From contig URVZ01000043.1 of the NCBI GenBank assembly GCA_900551365.1, forward strand, positions 1 to 14,750: a stretch of DNA of 14,750 bases, written 5' to 3'. The notes under the pieces were generated by a model. That model searched no databases, was not told where the DNA came from, and saw only the letters and a program-made list of their open reading frames with translations. Positions within the stretch are counted from its first letter, which is position 1, and each line of letters starts with the position of its first letter. A program made the translations under genes and the position numbers. This document shows, piece by piece, positions 7,557 to 13,916 of this stretch. Origin of the DNA: an uncultured Collinsella sp. Its GTDB lineage: Bacteria > Actinomycetota > Coriobacteriia > Coriobacteriales > Coriobacteriaceae.

Positions 7557-8549
7557 ATGACTACTCAGGAACAGGTTAAGGACGTCGTCTCCCAGGTTTT
7601 GGCCGACAAGGCAGACAAGGGCGGCATCAAGCGCGTCGTGTGGATTGGCGCCGGCGGATCCAACGGCGGCAACTATCCTGCCCAGTACTTTATGGAGCAC
7701 GAGGCCACGCAGGTCGTGAGCTCCAGCTACACCAGCAATGAGTTCGTGCACGCAACTCCTGCCTACGTTAACGAGAACACCCTGGCCGTCGTCGTGTCCA
7801 TGCGCGGCACCAAGGAGACCATCGTCGCCGCCCAGGTCGCCAAGGACCACGGCGCCAGCACCATCGCCATCTATGTTGACGAGTCCGGCCTCACCGAGGT
7901 CTGCGACTACAAGATCCAGTACGACAGCCTGGCCGTCGACGAGTCTTGCATGGCTCGCACCAACTCTGCCGTCGTGACCATGATCGCCATGGAGCTTACG
8001 CAGCAGACCGAGGGCTATGCCGAGTACGAGACCGCTATGGCCGCGTTCGACTTGGTCGACCCCATCTATCGCAAGGCCGTCGAGTACACCCGTCCGCTCG
8101 CTGCCAAGTGGGCCGAGCAGAACGCCGACAAGCCCTGCATCAACGTCATGGCCCAGGGCCCGCTCTTTGGTGCCGCCTACGTCTTTAGCATCTGCAACGT
8201 GCAGGAGATGCTGCAGATCGACTCCTGCACCATCAACACCTGCGACTTCTTCCATGGCCCCTTCGAGATCCTGGACAAGCGCACCTCGCTGTTCCAGCTC
8301 ATTAGCGTCGGCCGCAGCCGCTGCAACGACGAGCGCGGCATCCGCTTCGTCAACCAGTACGGTGGCGAGCGCGTCTATCAGCTCGACGCCAAGGAGCTCG
8401 GCCTCAACGACATCAAGGACAGCGTGAGCGAGTACTTCAACCACCTGATCTTCGCCCCGATCCTCAACAATGTGTACATGCGCGCGCTCTCTGCCGTCAC
8501 GCACAAGGACTACATGACGCGCCGCTACATGTGGAAGCTGGACTACTAG
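7557..8549 (+). CDS. SIS-domain sugar-phosphate deglycase, FrlB/Gfr-like (copy 1)
   Basis: This 330-aa double-SIS protein resembles fructosamine/glucosamine-6-phosphate deglycases such as FrlB. Visible parts: a first SIS domain with the phosphosugar loop IGAGGSNGGNYPAQYF (30-45) and SMRGTKET (81-88); the family segment QQTEGYAEYE (149-158); a second SIS domain; and D230-F-F-H233-G-P, the region that in FrlB and GlmS isomerase domains supplies the catalytic acid/base. Here Asp stands where the paralogue at 12847 and FrlB have Glu. The C-terminus RRYMWKLDY is shared with that paralogue. The expected reaction is hydrolysis of a phosphorylated Amadori or Heyns compound to hexose 6-phosphate and an amino acid. 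GAAAGG (7541-7546) precedes ATG 7557. Other SIS enzymes (AgaS, GlmS-like) are less likely. Family assignment is firm, substrate is not. Confidence 0.85.
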   Translation: MTTQEQVKDVVSQVLADKADKGGIKRVVWIGAGGSNGGNYPAQYFMEHEATQVVSSSYTSNEFVHATPAYVNENTLAVVVSMRGTKETIVAAQVAKDHGASTIAIYVDESGLTEVCDYKIQYDSLAVDESCMARTNSAVVTMIAMELTQQTEGYAEYETAMAAFDLVDPIYRKAVEYTRPLAAKWAEQNADKPCINVMAQGPLFGAAYVFSICNVQEMLQIDSCTINTCDFFHGPFEILDKRTSLFQLISVGRSRCNDERGIRFVNQYGGERVYQLDAKELGLNDIKDSVSEYFNHLIFAPILNNVYMRALSAVTHKDYMTRRYMWKLDY

Positions 8550-8585
8550 GGGATAGAGCGGCCTAACAGCTCGATGTCCTCATAA

Positions 8586-8650
8586 GTTGCGGTGGAATAG
8601 TTCCTGCTTGGGGGTTTGAAGCCTCTATTTAGGAACTATTTCACCGCAAC
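8586..8650. repeat. Long inverted repeat downstream of SIS copy 1
   Basis: Arms of 20 bases (GTTGCGGTGGAATAGTTCCT at 8586-8605 against 8631-8650) match at all but one position, where a G-T pair remains possible. The 25-base centre contains a further GCTT/AAGC pairing (8606-8609, 8619-8622). There is no T-run, so it is not a standard terminator. Shape and position suggest a REP- or MITE-like extragenic element or a structured 3' end. Confidence 0.65.
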
Positions 8651-8659
8651 CGCCAAGTA

Positions 8660-8697
8660 ATCCGCTGGGGACGGAGGAAAACGGATCACTTTTCCGC
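8660..8697. repeat. GGGGACGG-containing intergenic segment, possible dispersed repeat
   Basis: It contains GGGGACGG (8667-8674), the inverted pair GGAAAA/TTTTCC (8676-8681, 8690-8695) and an alternative pairing ATCCG/CGGAT (8660-8664, 8682-8686). The GGGAC core recurs near 6621 and 12736. Its dispersed nature is inferred, not shown here. Confidence 0.35.
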
Positions 8698-8712
8698 TCA
8701 CCGATTTGTGTC

Positions 8713-8739
8713 TTGAAAAATGTATATAACGACTATAAC
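8713..8739 (+). promoter_or_regulatory. Candidate promoter of the EamA permease gene
   Basis: An AT-rich island in GC-rich DNA holds TTGAAA (8713-8718) and TATAAC twice (8725-8730 and 8734-8739), the latter pair forming TATAACG-AC-TATAACG. Spacing from TTGAAA to the second TATAAC is 15 bases, shorter than ideal. A related TATAACG-TC-TTATACG lies on the opposite strand before the PTS genes. Confidence 0.4.
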
Positions 8740-8780
8740 GTAGTACGAAACATATTGGAAACAATACCGAGGAGGCTGCG

Positions 8781-9863
8781 TTGAAGAAGAGCAATCTGGG
8801 CTATGTGCTGGTGCTGATCGCCGCGCTTATGTGGGGCAGCATCGGAATCTTTGTAAACGGCATCTCGGCCATGGGCGTTTCGTCCCAGAGCATGGCTGCC
8901 TTTCGCTTGTTGGTCGGAGCGCTTATCTTGGCGCCGGTCCTGATGTTTATGGGCTGCCGTCCGGGTGAGGGGTCTACCGTGGCTCAGGGTCCGCTGGCCC
9001 TGTTCAAGGCAAGCCCTAAAGAGCTTGTTCCCTGTGCGCTTGTCGGCATCGTCGGTTTGGCCGCCGCCAACACCTGTTATTACGAGTGCATGGGCGAGGT
9101 GGGCATGTCCACGGCCTCGGTGCTGCTCTACACCTCGCCGGTGTTTGGCGTCATGCTCGGCCGCGTGCTTTATCGCGAGGACGTGACCCCCAACAAGCTC
9201 GTTGCCATTGTCTTTAACATCGTAGGCTGCGTGCTTGCAGTGACCAATGGCGACCTTTCCGGTTTTCATTTTTCGGTTTGGGGCGTCACGTCGGGCGTGA
9301 TTGCAGGCCTTTGTGGTGCGTCGCTCGCGGTGTTTAGCCGAATAGCAACCAAGACGGTCCACCCACTGGCTGTCACGTTTTGGGGCTTTGTTTTTGGCGG
9401 TGCGGTTATGGCAGCTATCGCGGCTCCGTGGCCGGATGTCGCCGCGGCAATGTCGCCACAGCTGCTGCTGCTGTTCCTTGGCTTTGGACTCATCCCCACA
9501 GCCGTTGCTTACATCTTATATATGCAGGGTCTGTCCATGGGGCTCGAGACATCGAAAGTTCCCGTCGTAATGTCTTTCGAGACGGTCGTCACCGTACTGG
9601 TGGGCATTGGTGTCTACGCCGAGCCCGCCGGCGCGATTAAAGTCCTGGGCATCGTGTTGGTGCTCGCGTCCATCCTGATTATGAACACCGACTTCTCCAA
9701 GCTGCGCAACAGTGTGTTTGTCGGTCATGTCATTGAGAGCATGACCTTTAAGCCCAACGCGTGGTGGACCGAAAAATCTCAGGACATGGATCTGTTTAAG
9801 GAACGCACCGGCATTGCGCTGGAACCCACCGTACAGGAAAGCCCCTGGTACTTCGTGCGATAG
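8781..9863 (+). CDS. DMT-superfamily EamA-type permease with C-terminal tail
   Basis: This 360-aa membrane protein is a pair of EamA repeats: about ten hydrophobic segments (near 7-27, 36-56, 83-103, 108-128, 139-158, 167-187, 194-214, 225-247, 262-280 and 285-303). The repeat signatures are visible as MWGSIGIFVNGI near the start and ETVVTVLVGIGVYAEP near 267-282. A polar tail of about 57 residues (304-360) follows the last helix, which is longer than usual. The start is TTG 8781, set by GAGGAGG (8769-8775) 5 bases upstream. Family members mostly export amino acids and other metabolites. The location between a deglycase and the PTS genes suggests export of the amino acid released from glycated substrates, which is inference. 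It has its own upstream AT-rich region, so it may be separately transcribed. Confidence 0.87.
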   Translation: MKKSNLGYVLVLIAALMWGSIGIFVNGISAMGVSSQSMAAFRLLVGALILAPVLMFMGCRPGEGSTVAQGPLALFKASPKELVPCALVGIVGLAAANTCYYECMGEVGMSTASVLLYTSPVFGVMLGRVLYREDVTPNKLVAIVFNIVGCVLAVTNGDLSGFHFSVWGVTSGVIAGLCGASLAVFSRIATKTVHPLAVTFWGFVFGGAVMAAIAAPWPDVAAAMSPQLLLLFLGFGLIPTAVAYILYMQGLSMGLETSKVPVVMSFETVVTVLVGIGVYAEPAGAIKVLGIVLVLASILIMNTDFSKLRNSVFVGHVIESMTFKPNAWWTEKSQDMDLFKERTGIALEPTVQESPWYFVR

Positions 9864-9940
9864 GGGATTGCGCGCAGGGTCTGACCTGGGGTTATCCAGC
9901 TAGCGCCGGCCTACCCAGTCCAACGTTTCGAGTACGTTAA

Positions 9941-9975
9941 ACCCGTCAACGGTCGATTTTCACCCGCGAACGGTC
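9941..9975 (+). promoter_or_regulatory. Tandem 14-bp direct repeat, candidate activator site of the PTS genes
   Basis: ACCCGTCAACGGTC (9941-9954) and ACCCGCGAACGGTC (9962-9975) match at 12 of 14 positions and start 21 bases apart, two helical turns. They sit just before a TATACT hexamer (9978-9983) and 39-73 bases before a perfect TATAAT (10014-10019). This arrangement fits a DNA-binding protein placed on one face of the helix upstream of a promoter. Confidence 0.5.
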
Positions 9976-9992
9976 TTTATACTAATTAGCAA

Positions 9993-10028
9993 TATAAGCA
10001 ACGTATAAGACGTTATAATGACCATAAC
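9993..10028 (+). promoter_or_regulatory. PTS promoter region with phased TATAA hexamers
   Basis: TATAAG (9993-9998), TATAAG (10004-10009), TATAAT (10014-10019) and CATAAC (10023-10028) recur every 9-11 bases. TATAAT is a perfect -10 hexamer, but no good -35 lies 16-18 bases upstream; a start from it would give a leader of about 20 bases. The others may be alternative -10 elements or operator half-sites. Confidence 0.5.
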
Positions 10029-10045
10029 GAAAAGGAGGAGGCAAG

Positions 10046-10969
10046 ATGAATCAGATCATTCTCGCATCTCATGGCGGCCTGGCCGCAGGCGCCAAAGACA
10101 CGCTCGAGATGGTTCTCGGCGACGTGTCGAACGTCCACGTCGTGTCGCTTGCTCGTGACGACAAGGAGCCCATCACCAATAAGGTTGAGGCTATGATCGC
10201 CACGTTCAACGCGGACGACACCGTCTATGTGCTGACCGATATGCTCGGCAGCTCGGTCAACAACAACATGGTCGAGCTTTCCAAGAACGGCACGAAGTTC
10301 ACGGTTGTCAGCGGTTTCAACATCCCGTTGGCGCTCACGCTTGCTATGAGCCCCGCCCCCGTCAAGGGCGCCGAGCTCGCGGCCCTCATCAATGAGGCCC
10401 GCACCGGTCTGACCAACCCCAACGCACCGGTCGAGGCCGCCGCGGCTCCCGCCAAGAAGGCCAAGGCGTCCCGTCACAGCTCCGGTCCCGCCAAGATCGT
10501 CCTCGCACGTCTTGACTACCGTCTGCTGCACGGCCAGGTCGTCTTTACTTGGACCACCAAGGTTCAGGCCGAGCGCATCATCGTCGTCGACAACGCTGCC
10601 GCCAACGATGACATCAAGAAGGGCGCTCTTAAGCTGGCCAAGCCCCAGGGCGTGCGCCTGAACGTCTTCACCGTCGAGCGTGCCCTCGCCAAGATGGATA
10701 AGCTCAACACCCTCGGCGAGCGCGTCATGTTCGTCTTTGGCAACACTGCCGAGATGCTGCAGTTCTGTCAGGGCTACAAGCTCGACGCCATCAACCTGGG
10801 CGCCACCGCCAACCACGACGGTGCCGATCAGGTCGGCGGCAAGGACAGCTCCGTCTTCCTCGACGCCACCCAGAAGGCCGACGTCAACCAGCTGCTCGAC
10901 ATGGGCATCAAGCTCTATGTCCAGCAGACCCCTACGTATCAGAGCGTCGACATCGACGCCAAGCTGTAA
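10046..10969 (+). CDS. PTS mannose-family EIIA-EIIB fusion protein
   Basis: This 307-aa cytoplasmic phosphocarrier joins two domains. EIIA (about 1-125) has its phosphorylation site H9 in ILASHGGLA and the loop TDMLGSS at 64-70. An Ala/Pro/Lys-rich linker covers about 126-147. EIIB (about 148-307) has its phosphorylation site H162 in LDYRLLHGQVVFTW. It takes phosphate from HPr and passes it to the sugar moving through EIIC-EIID. Separate EIIA and EIIB proteins occur in many mannose-family systems; the fused form is also known (ManX/ManL type). GGAGGAG (10034-10040) is 5 bases before ATG 10046. It is first of four genes in one direction (EIIAB, EIIC, EIID, SIS deglycase), and its strong C-ending codon preference resembles that of its downstream neighbours, suggesting high expression. 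Confidence 0.94.
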   Translation: MNQIILASHGGLAAGAKDTLEMVLGDVSNVHVVSLARDDKEPITNKVEAMIATFNADDTVYVLTDMLGSSVNNNMVELSKNGTKFTVVSGFNIPLALTLAMSPAPVKGAELAALINEARTGLTNPNAPVEAAAAPAKKAKASRHSSGPAKIVLARLDYRLLHGQVVFTWTTKVQAERIIVVDNAAANDDIKKGALKLAKPQGVRLNVFTVERALAKMDKLNTLGERVMFVFGNTAEMLQFCQGYKLDAINLGATANHDGADQVGGKDSSVFLDATQKADVNQLLDMGIKLYVQQTPTYQSVDIDAKL

Positions 10970-10974
10970 TCAAC

Positions 10975-10988
10975 CAGGCTTTTGCCTG
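10975..10988 (+). other. Small hairpin between EIIAB and EIIC genes
   Basis: CAGGC-TTTT-GCCTG lies 5 bases after the EIIAB stop and 4 bases before the EIIC Shine-Dalgarno. It is too small for termination; it may affect mRNA processing or EIIC translation, or be chance. Confidence 0.3.
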
Positions 10989-11005
10989 ACTGAAAGGAGA
11001 AGGGT

Positions 11006-11800
11006 ATGAATACGTTCATCAGTGCGGTGCTCGTCGGCCTCGTCGGCGTGTTCTGCATGTGGGACTCCCGCCTGCTCGGTCGTCTTAACTTCGAGCAGCC
11101 CCTCGTTGGCGCTACGCTCGTCGGTCTGCTGCTGGGCGATGTGCCCACCGGCCTTGCCGTCGGTGCCGCCGTCGAGCTCGTGTCCATGGGCCTGGTGCAG
11201 GTCGGCGCCGCCGTTCCGCCCGATATGGTCCTGGGCGGCATCGTGGCCGCTGCCTTTGCGTGCCTGACCGATGCTTCCGCCGAGACCGCCATGACGATCG
11301 CCATCCCGGTCGCCGTCCTGGGTCAGCTCCTCGGCATCGTGTTCCGTTCCATCATCGCCGCCCTCACCCATGTGGCAGATAGCGCGATCGATAACGGAAA
11401 GTTCAAGACCGCCTACCGTATGCACATCTGCGCCGGCTCCGGTCTGTACGCCATCATGTACTTCCTGCCGATCTTCCTCGCCGTCTTTGTTGGCACCGAC
11501 CTGGTTCAGGCCATCGTCAACATGGTTCCCGAGTGGCTGTCCACTGGTCTTAACGTTTCGACCAAGATCATGACCGCCTACGGCTTGGCCCTGCTGCTCA
11601 CCATGATGATCAAGAAGGGTATGACTCCGTTCCTGTTCATCGGTTTCCTGCTCGCCGCTTACCTCAACCTGTCCGTCATCGCGGTCGCTCTGATCGGTGT
11701 GTGCCTGGCTGTCGTCTTCATGGGCTTCAAGTTCAACGGTTCCCATGCAGCCGCCGGTGTCGATTCCGACTACGATCCGCTCGAAGACGACGAAGACTAA
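11006..11800 (+). CDS. PTS mannose-family EIIC membrane component
   Basis: This 264-aa integral membrane protein is one half of the sugar channel. It has several hydrophobic helices and the conserved EIIC segment around 56-85 (AVELVSMGLVQVGAAVPPD, then LGGIVAAAFA). The protein ends in an acidic tail (DSDYDPLEDDED, about 253-264), expected to be cytoplasmic. AAAGGAGAAGG (10993-11003) precedes ATG 11006. The EIID start lies 13 bases after the stop, the close spacing normal for stoichiometric EIIC/EIID expression. Mannose-family EIIC can carry mannose, fructose, sorbose, amino sugars, gluconate-type acids or Amadori products; the sequence alone does not decide. Confidence 0.93.
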   Translation: MNTFISAVLVGLVGVFCMWDSRLLGRLNFEQPLVGATLVGLLLGDVPTGLAVGAAVELVSMGLVQVGAAVPPDMVLGGIVAAAFACLTDASAETAMTIAIPVAVLGQLLGIVFRSIIAALTHVADSAIDNGKFKTAYRMHICAGSGLYAIMYFLPIFLAVFVGTDLVQAIVNMVPEWLSTGLNVSTKIMTAYGLALLLTMMIKKGMTPFLFIGFLLAAYLNLSVIAVALIGVCLAVVFMGFKFNGSHAAAGVDSDYDPLEDDED

Positions 11801-11813
11801 GGAGGAACACACT

Positions 11814-12647
11814 ATGGCAACCGCAACCAAGGACGTGTCCCTGAACAAGAAGGTCAGCCAGTTCTTCTGGCGCTCCTGGGCCATCCAGGCCTCTTGGAAC
11901 TACGAGCGTCAGATGAACATGGGCTTCCTCTACGGCATGGTTCCCACGCTCGACCGCCTCTATCCGGACGAGTCCGACCCCAAGCAGCTCGCTGCTAAGA
12001 AAGAGGCTTACCACCGTCACATGGCGTTCTACAACTGCACCCCGCAGACGAGCGCCTTTATCCTGGGCCTCACCGCCTCCATGGAGGAGGAGTACGCCAA
12101 GGATCCCGAGAACTTCGATCCCGATTCGATCAACGCGGTCAAGACCTCCCTCATGGGTCCGCTTTCCGGCATCGGTGACTCCTTCTTCCAGGGTACCATC
12201 CGCGTTATCGCTTTTGGCCTGGGCGTTCAGCTGGCTCAGCAGGGCTCCATCATGGGCCCGATCCTGGCCATGCTCATCTCCATCGTCCCCTCTGTGCTGA
12301 TCACTTGGTTCGCAGCCAAGATGGGCTATCAGGGCGGCCACGAGTACCTGAGCAAGCTTCAGGGCGGCGACCTCATGGAGAAGCTCATGTATGTCTGCGG
12401 CATCGTGGGCCTTATGTCCGTGGGCGGCATGATCGCTACGCTGATCGGCGCCACCACCCCGCTGCAGTTCGCTGAGGGCACCGTTGTTATCCAGGACATC
12501 CTGGACGGCATGATGCCCCAGATGATCTCCCTTGGCCTCACCGGCCTTATGTACTGGCTCATCAAGAAGAACGTCAACACCGGTTGGCTTCTCGTGATCG
12601 CCATCGTGGGCGGCATCGCCCTCTCCGCGGCCGGCATTCTGGCCTAG
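11814..12647 (+). CDS. PTS mannose-family EIID membrane component
   Basis: This 277-aa protein is the component found only in the mannose PTS family. Recognisable segments: QASWNYERQMNMGFLYGMVP (25-44); NCTPQTSAFILGLTASMEEE (74-93); and TSLMGPLSGIGDSFFQGTI (111-129), followed by a membrane part with several helices toward the C-terminus. I placed the start at ATG 11814, because AAGGAGGAA (11799-11807) overlaps the EIIC stop and the N-terminal sequence from here fits the family; the longer reading from 11697 runs through the EIIC coding region. With EIIC it forms the translocation complex. A 199-base gap with two palindromes separates it from the second deglycase. Confidence 0.94.
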   Translation: MATATKDVSLNKKVSQFFWRSWAIQASWNYERQMNMGFLYGMVPTLDRLYPDESDPKQLAAKKEAYHRHMAFYNCTPQTSAFILGLTASMEEEYAKDPENFDPDSINAVKTSLMGPLSGIGDSFFQGTIRVIAFGLGVQLAQQGSIMGPILAMLISIVPSVLITWFAAKMGYQGGHEYLSKLQGGDLMEKLMYVCGIVGLMSVGGMIATLIGATTPLQFAEGTVVIQDILDGMMPQMISLGLTGLMYWLIKKNVNTGWLLVIAIVGGIALSAAGILA

Positions 12648-12681
12648 TCGCGACCAAGCGCCTAACCGCTTTCCCCCGGGG

Positions 12682-12712
12682 GCCTGCCTGGCATCCCATA
12701 CCCCAGGCAGGC
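12682..12712 (+). terminator. Hairpin after EIID, attenuator or processing site
   Basis: A 10-bp perfect stem (GCCTGCCTGG at 12682-12691, CCAGGCAGGC at 12703-12712) has an 11-base loop. Only TTCCATCC follows, so full termination is doubtful. Partial termination or 3'-end protection would lower expression of the downstream deglycase relative to the PTS. Confidence 0.5.
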
Positions 12713-12725
12713 TTCCATCCCCAAA

Positions 12726-12756
12726 ATGCGACAATGGGACAGTCCCCTTGTCGCAT
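12726..12756. repeat. 31-base imperfect palindrome between EIID and SIS copy 2
   Basis: ATGCGACAA (12726-12734) and TTGTCGCAT (12748-12756) are perfect 9-bp arms. Inside, GGGAC (12736-12740) and GTCCC (12742-12746) continue the dyad after one T/C mismatch. With no T-run it looks like an extragenic palindromic element. The remaining 90 bases before the next gene show nothing else that I can name. Confidence 0.55.
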
Positions 12757-12846
12757 CCTCAACGGACCGGCGACTCGGTCCAAACCACGGTAACCCTGCG
12801 AGCGCCCGGCAATGTGGCGCCGCAAAAATCGAAAGGAATGTGTCAG

Positions 12847-13830
12847 ATGTACGAGATCGACCTTAACCTCCCTAAGCAGATCGTCGCTGACGTCCTGTCC
12901 AACCACGAGATCCACAGTGTCGCCTTCGTCGGCTGCGGTGCTTCCATGTCCGACCTGTACCCCGCCAAGTACTTCCTGGCCAACAACACGGACAAGCTGA
13001 ACGTTCAGATCTTCACCGCTAACGAGTTCAACTACGACACGCCTTCCTGGGTCAACGAGCACACCTTCGTGATCACCTGCTCCCTCGGTGGCTCCACGCC
13101 CGAGACCGTCGAGGCCAACAAGACCGCCAAGAAGCACAACTGCCCGGTCGTCTCCCTCACCAACAAGGCTGGCTCCGCTCTGACCGTCGACGCCGACCAC
13201 GTCATCGTCCACGGCTTCCACGCCAACTATGCCGCCAAGGCCGAGAAGCCTGGCTACGCCATCGCTCTCGCTCTCGAGATCCTTCAGCAGACCGAGGGCT
13301 ATGATCACTACGAGGATATGATCACCGGCCTCACCAACATCTTCGACCTGTGCGAGAACGCCGCTCAGCACTGCACGAAGCTTGCCAAGAAGTTCGCTGA
13401 GGACTTCAAGGACGACAAGATGATCTACTTCATGGCTTCCGGTGCCTCCGAGAAGATGGCCTACTCTCACGCCGCCTTCCTGTTCACCGAGATGCAGTGG
13501 ATCGACGCCGCCGCCTACAACACCGGCGAGTACTTCCACGGCCCGTTCGAGGTTTCCACCGAGGGTAAGCCCTACGTCTTCTTCATGTCCGATGGTGCTA
13601 CCCGTCCGATGGACGCCCGCGCCCTCACCTTCCTTGAGCGCATGGGCGCCAAGGTCGCTCTGATCGACTCCAAGGACTACGGTCTGGCCGACGCCGTGCC
13701 GGCGAGCGTCATCACCTACTTCAACCCGCTGCTGCACCTCGCCGTTATGCGCGAGTACGGCAACCAGATCGCCGAGGCCCGTCAGCACCCGCTGACCATG
13801 CGTCGCTACATGTGGAAGCTTTCCTACTAA
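12847..13830 (+). CDS. SIS-domain sugar-phosphate deglycase, FrlB/Gfr-like (copy 2)
   Basis: This 327-aa double-SIS protein is paralogous to the one at 7557. It has the phosphosugar loop VGCGASMSDLYPAKYF (28-43), a serine-rich loop SLGGSTPET (79-87), the shared QQTEGYDHYE (147-156), and NTGE228-Y-F-H231-G-P-F-E in the second domain. E228 sits where FrlB-type enzymes carry the catalytic Glu. It also ends in RRYMWKLSY. The expected role is hydrolysis of a PTS-phosphorylated glycated amino acid to hexose 6-phosphate plus amino acid. I placed the start at ATG 12847 behind AAAGGA (12832-12837); an upstream in-frame reading from 12748 would cross the palindrome. It is followed by a strong terminator, so it closes the PTS gene run. 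Fructoselysine-6-P is my first guess for substrate, from FrlB likeness only. Confidence 0.87.
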   Translation: MYEIDLNLPKQIVADVLSNHEIHSVAFVGCGASMSDLYPAKYFLANNTDKLNVQIFTANEFNYDTPSWVNEHTFVITCSLGGSTPETVEANKTAKKHNCPVVSLTNKAGSALTVDADHVIVHGFHANYAAKAEKPGYAIALALEILQQTEGYDHYEDMITGLTNIFDLCENAAQHCTKLAKKFAEDFKDDKMIYFMASGASEKMAYSHAAFLFTEMQWIDAAAYNTGEYFHGPFEVSTEGKPYVFFMSDGATRPMDARALTFLERMGAKVALIDSKDYGLADAVPASVITYFNPLLHLAVMREYGNQIAEARQHPLTMRRYMWKLSY

Positions 13831-13864
13831 TCACAAGTAAGTAAACCTTACGGGTTGATTGAGA

Positions 13865-13896
13865 GGGGATGGGGTTTGCGCCCCGTCCCCTTTTTT
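13865..13896 (+). terminator. Strong intrinsic terminator after SIS copy 2
   Basis: A 10-bp stem with one G-T pair (13865-13874 against 13881-13890) and a 6-base loop TTTGCG runs directly into six T. It marks the end of the PTS/deglycase transcript, only 6 bases before the Shine-Dalgarno of the next gene. Confidence 0.92.
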
Positions 13897-13916
13897 GCTC
13901 TTGAGAGGAGATGCGT

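Noticed and set aside
12748..12846. N-terminal extension of SIS copy 2
   Set aside because: It would start inside the palindrome and the added residues do not match the paralogue; ATG 12847 has AAAGGA upstream.
12574..13788. Minus-strand open frame of 404 codons opposite EIID end and SIS copy 2
   Set aside because: Composition is Gly/Val/Asp-rich antisense of highly biased codons; the sense genes are well supported.
10046..13830. N-acetylgalactosamine/galactosamine (Aga) PTS with AgaS as the reading of this operon
   Set aside because: Mannose-family PTS plus a SIS protein fits Aga too, but no AgaA/NagA deacetylase or tagatose enzymes are present and both SIS proteins carry the FrlB-like HGPFE region and C-terminus.
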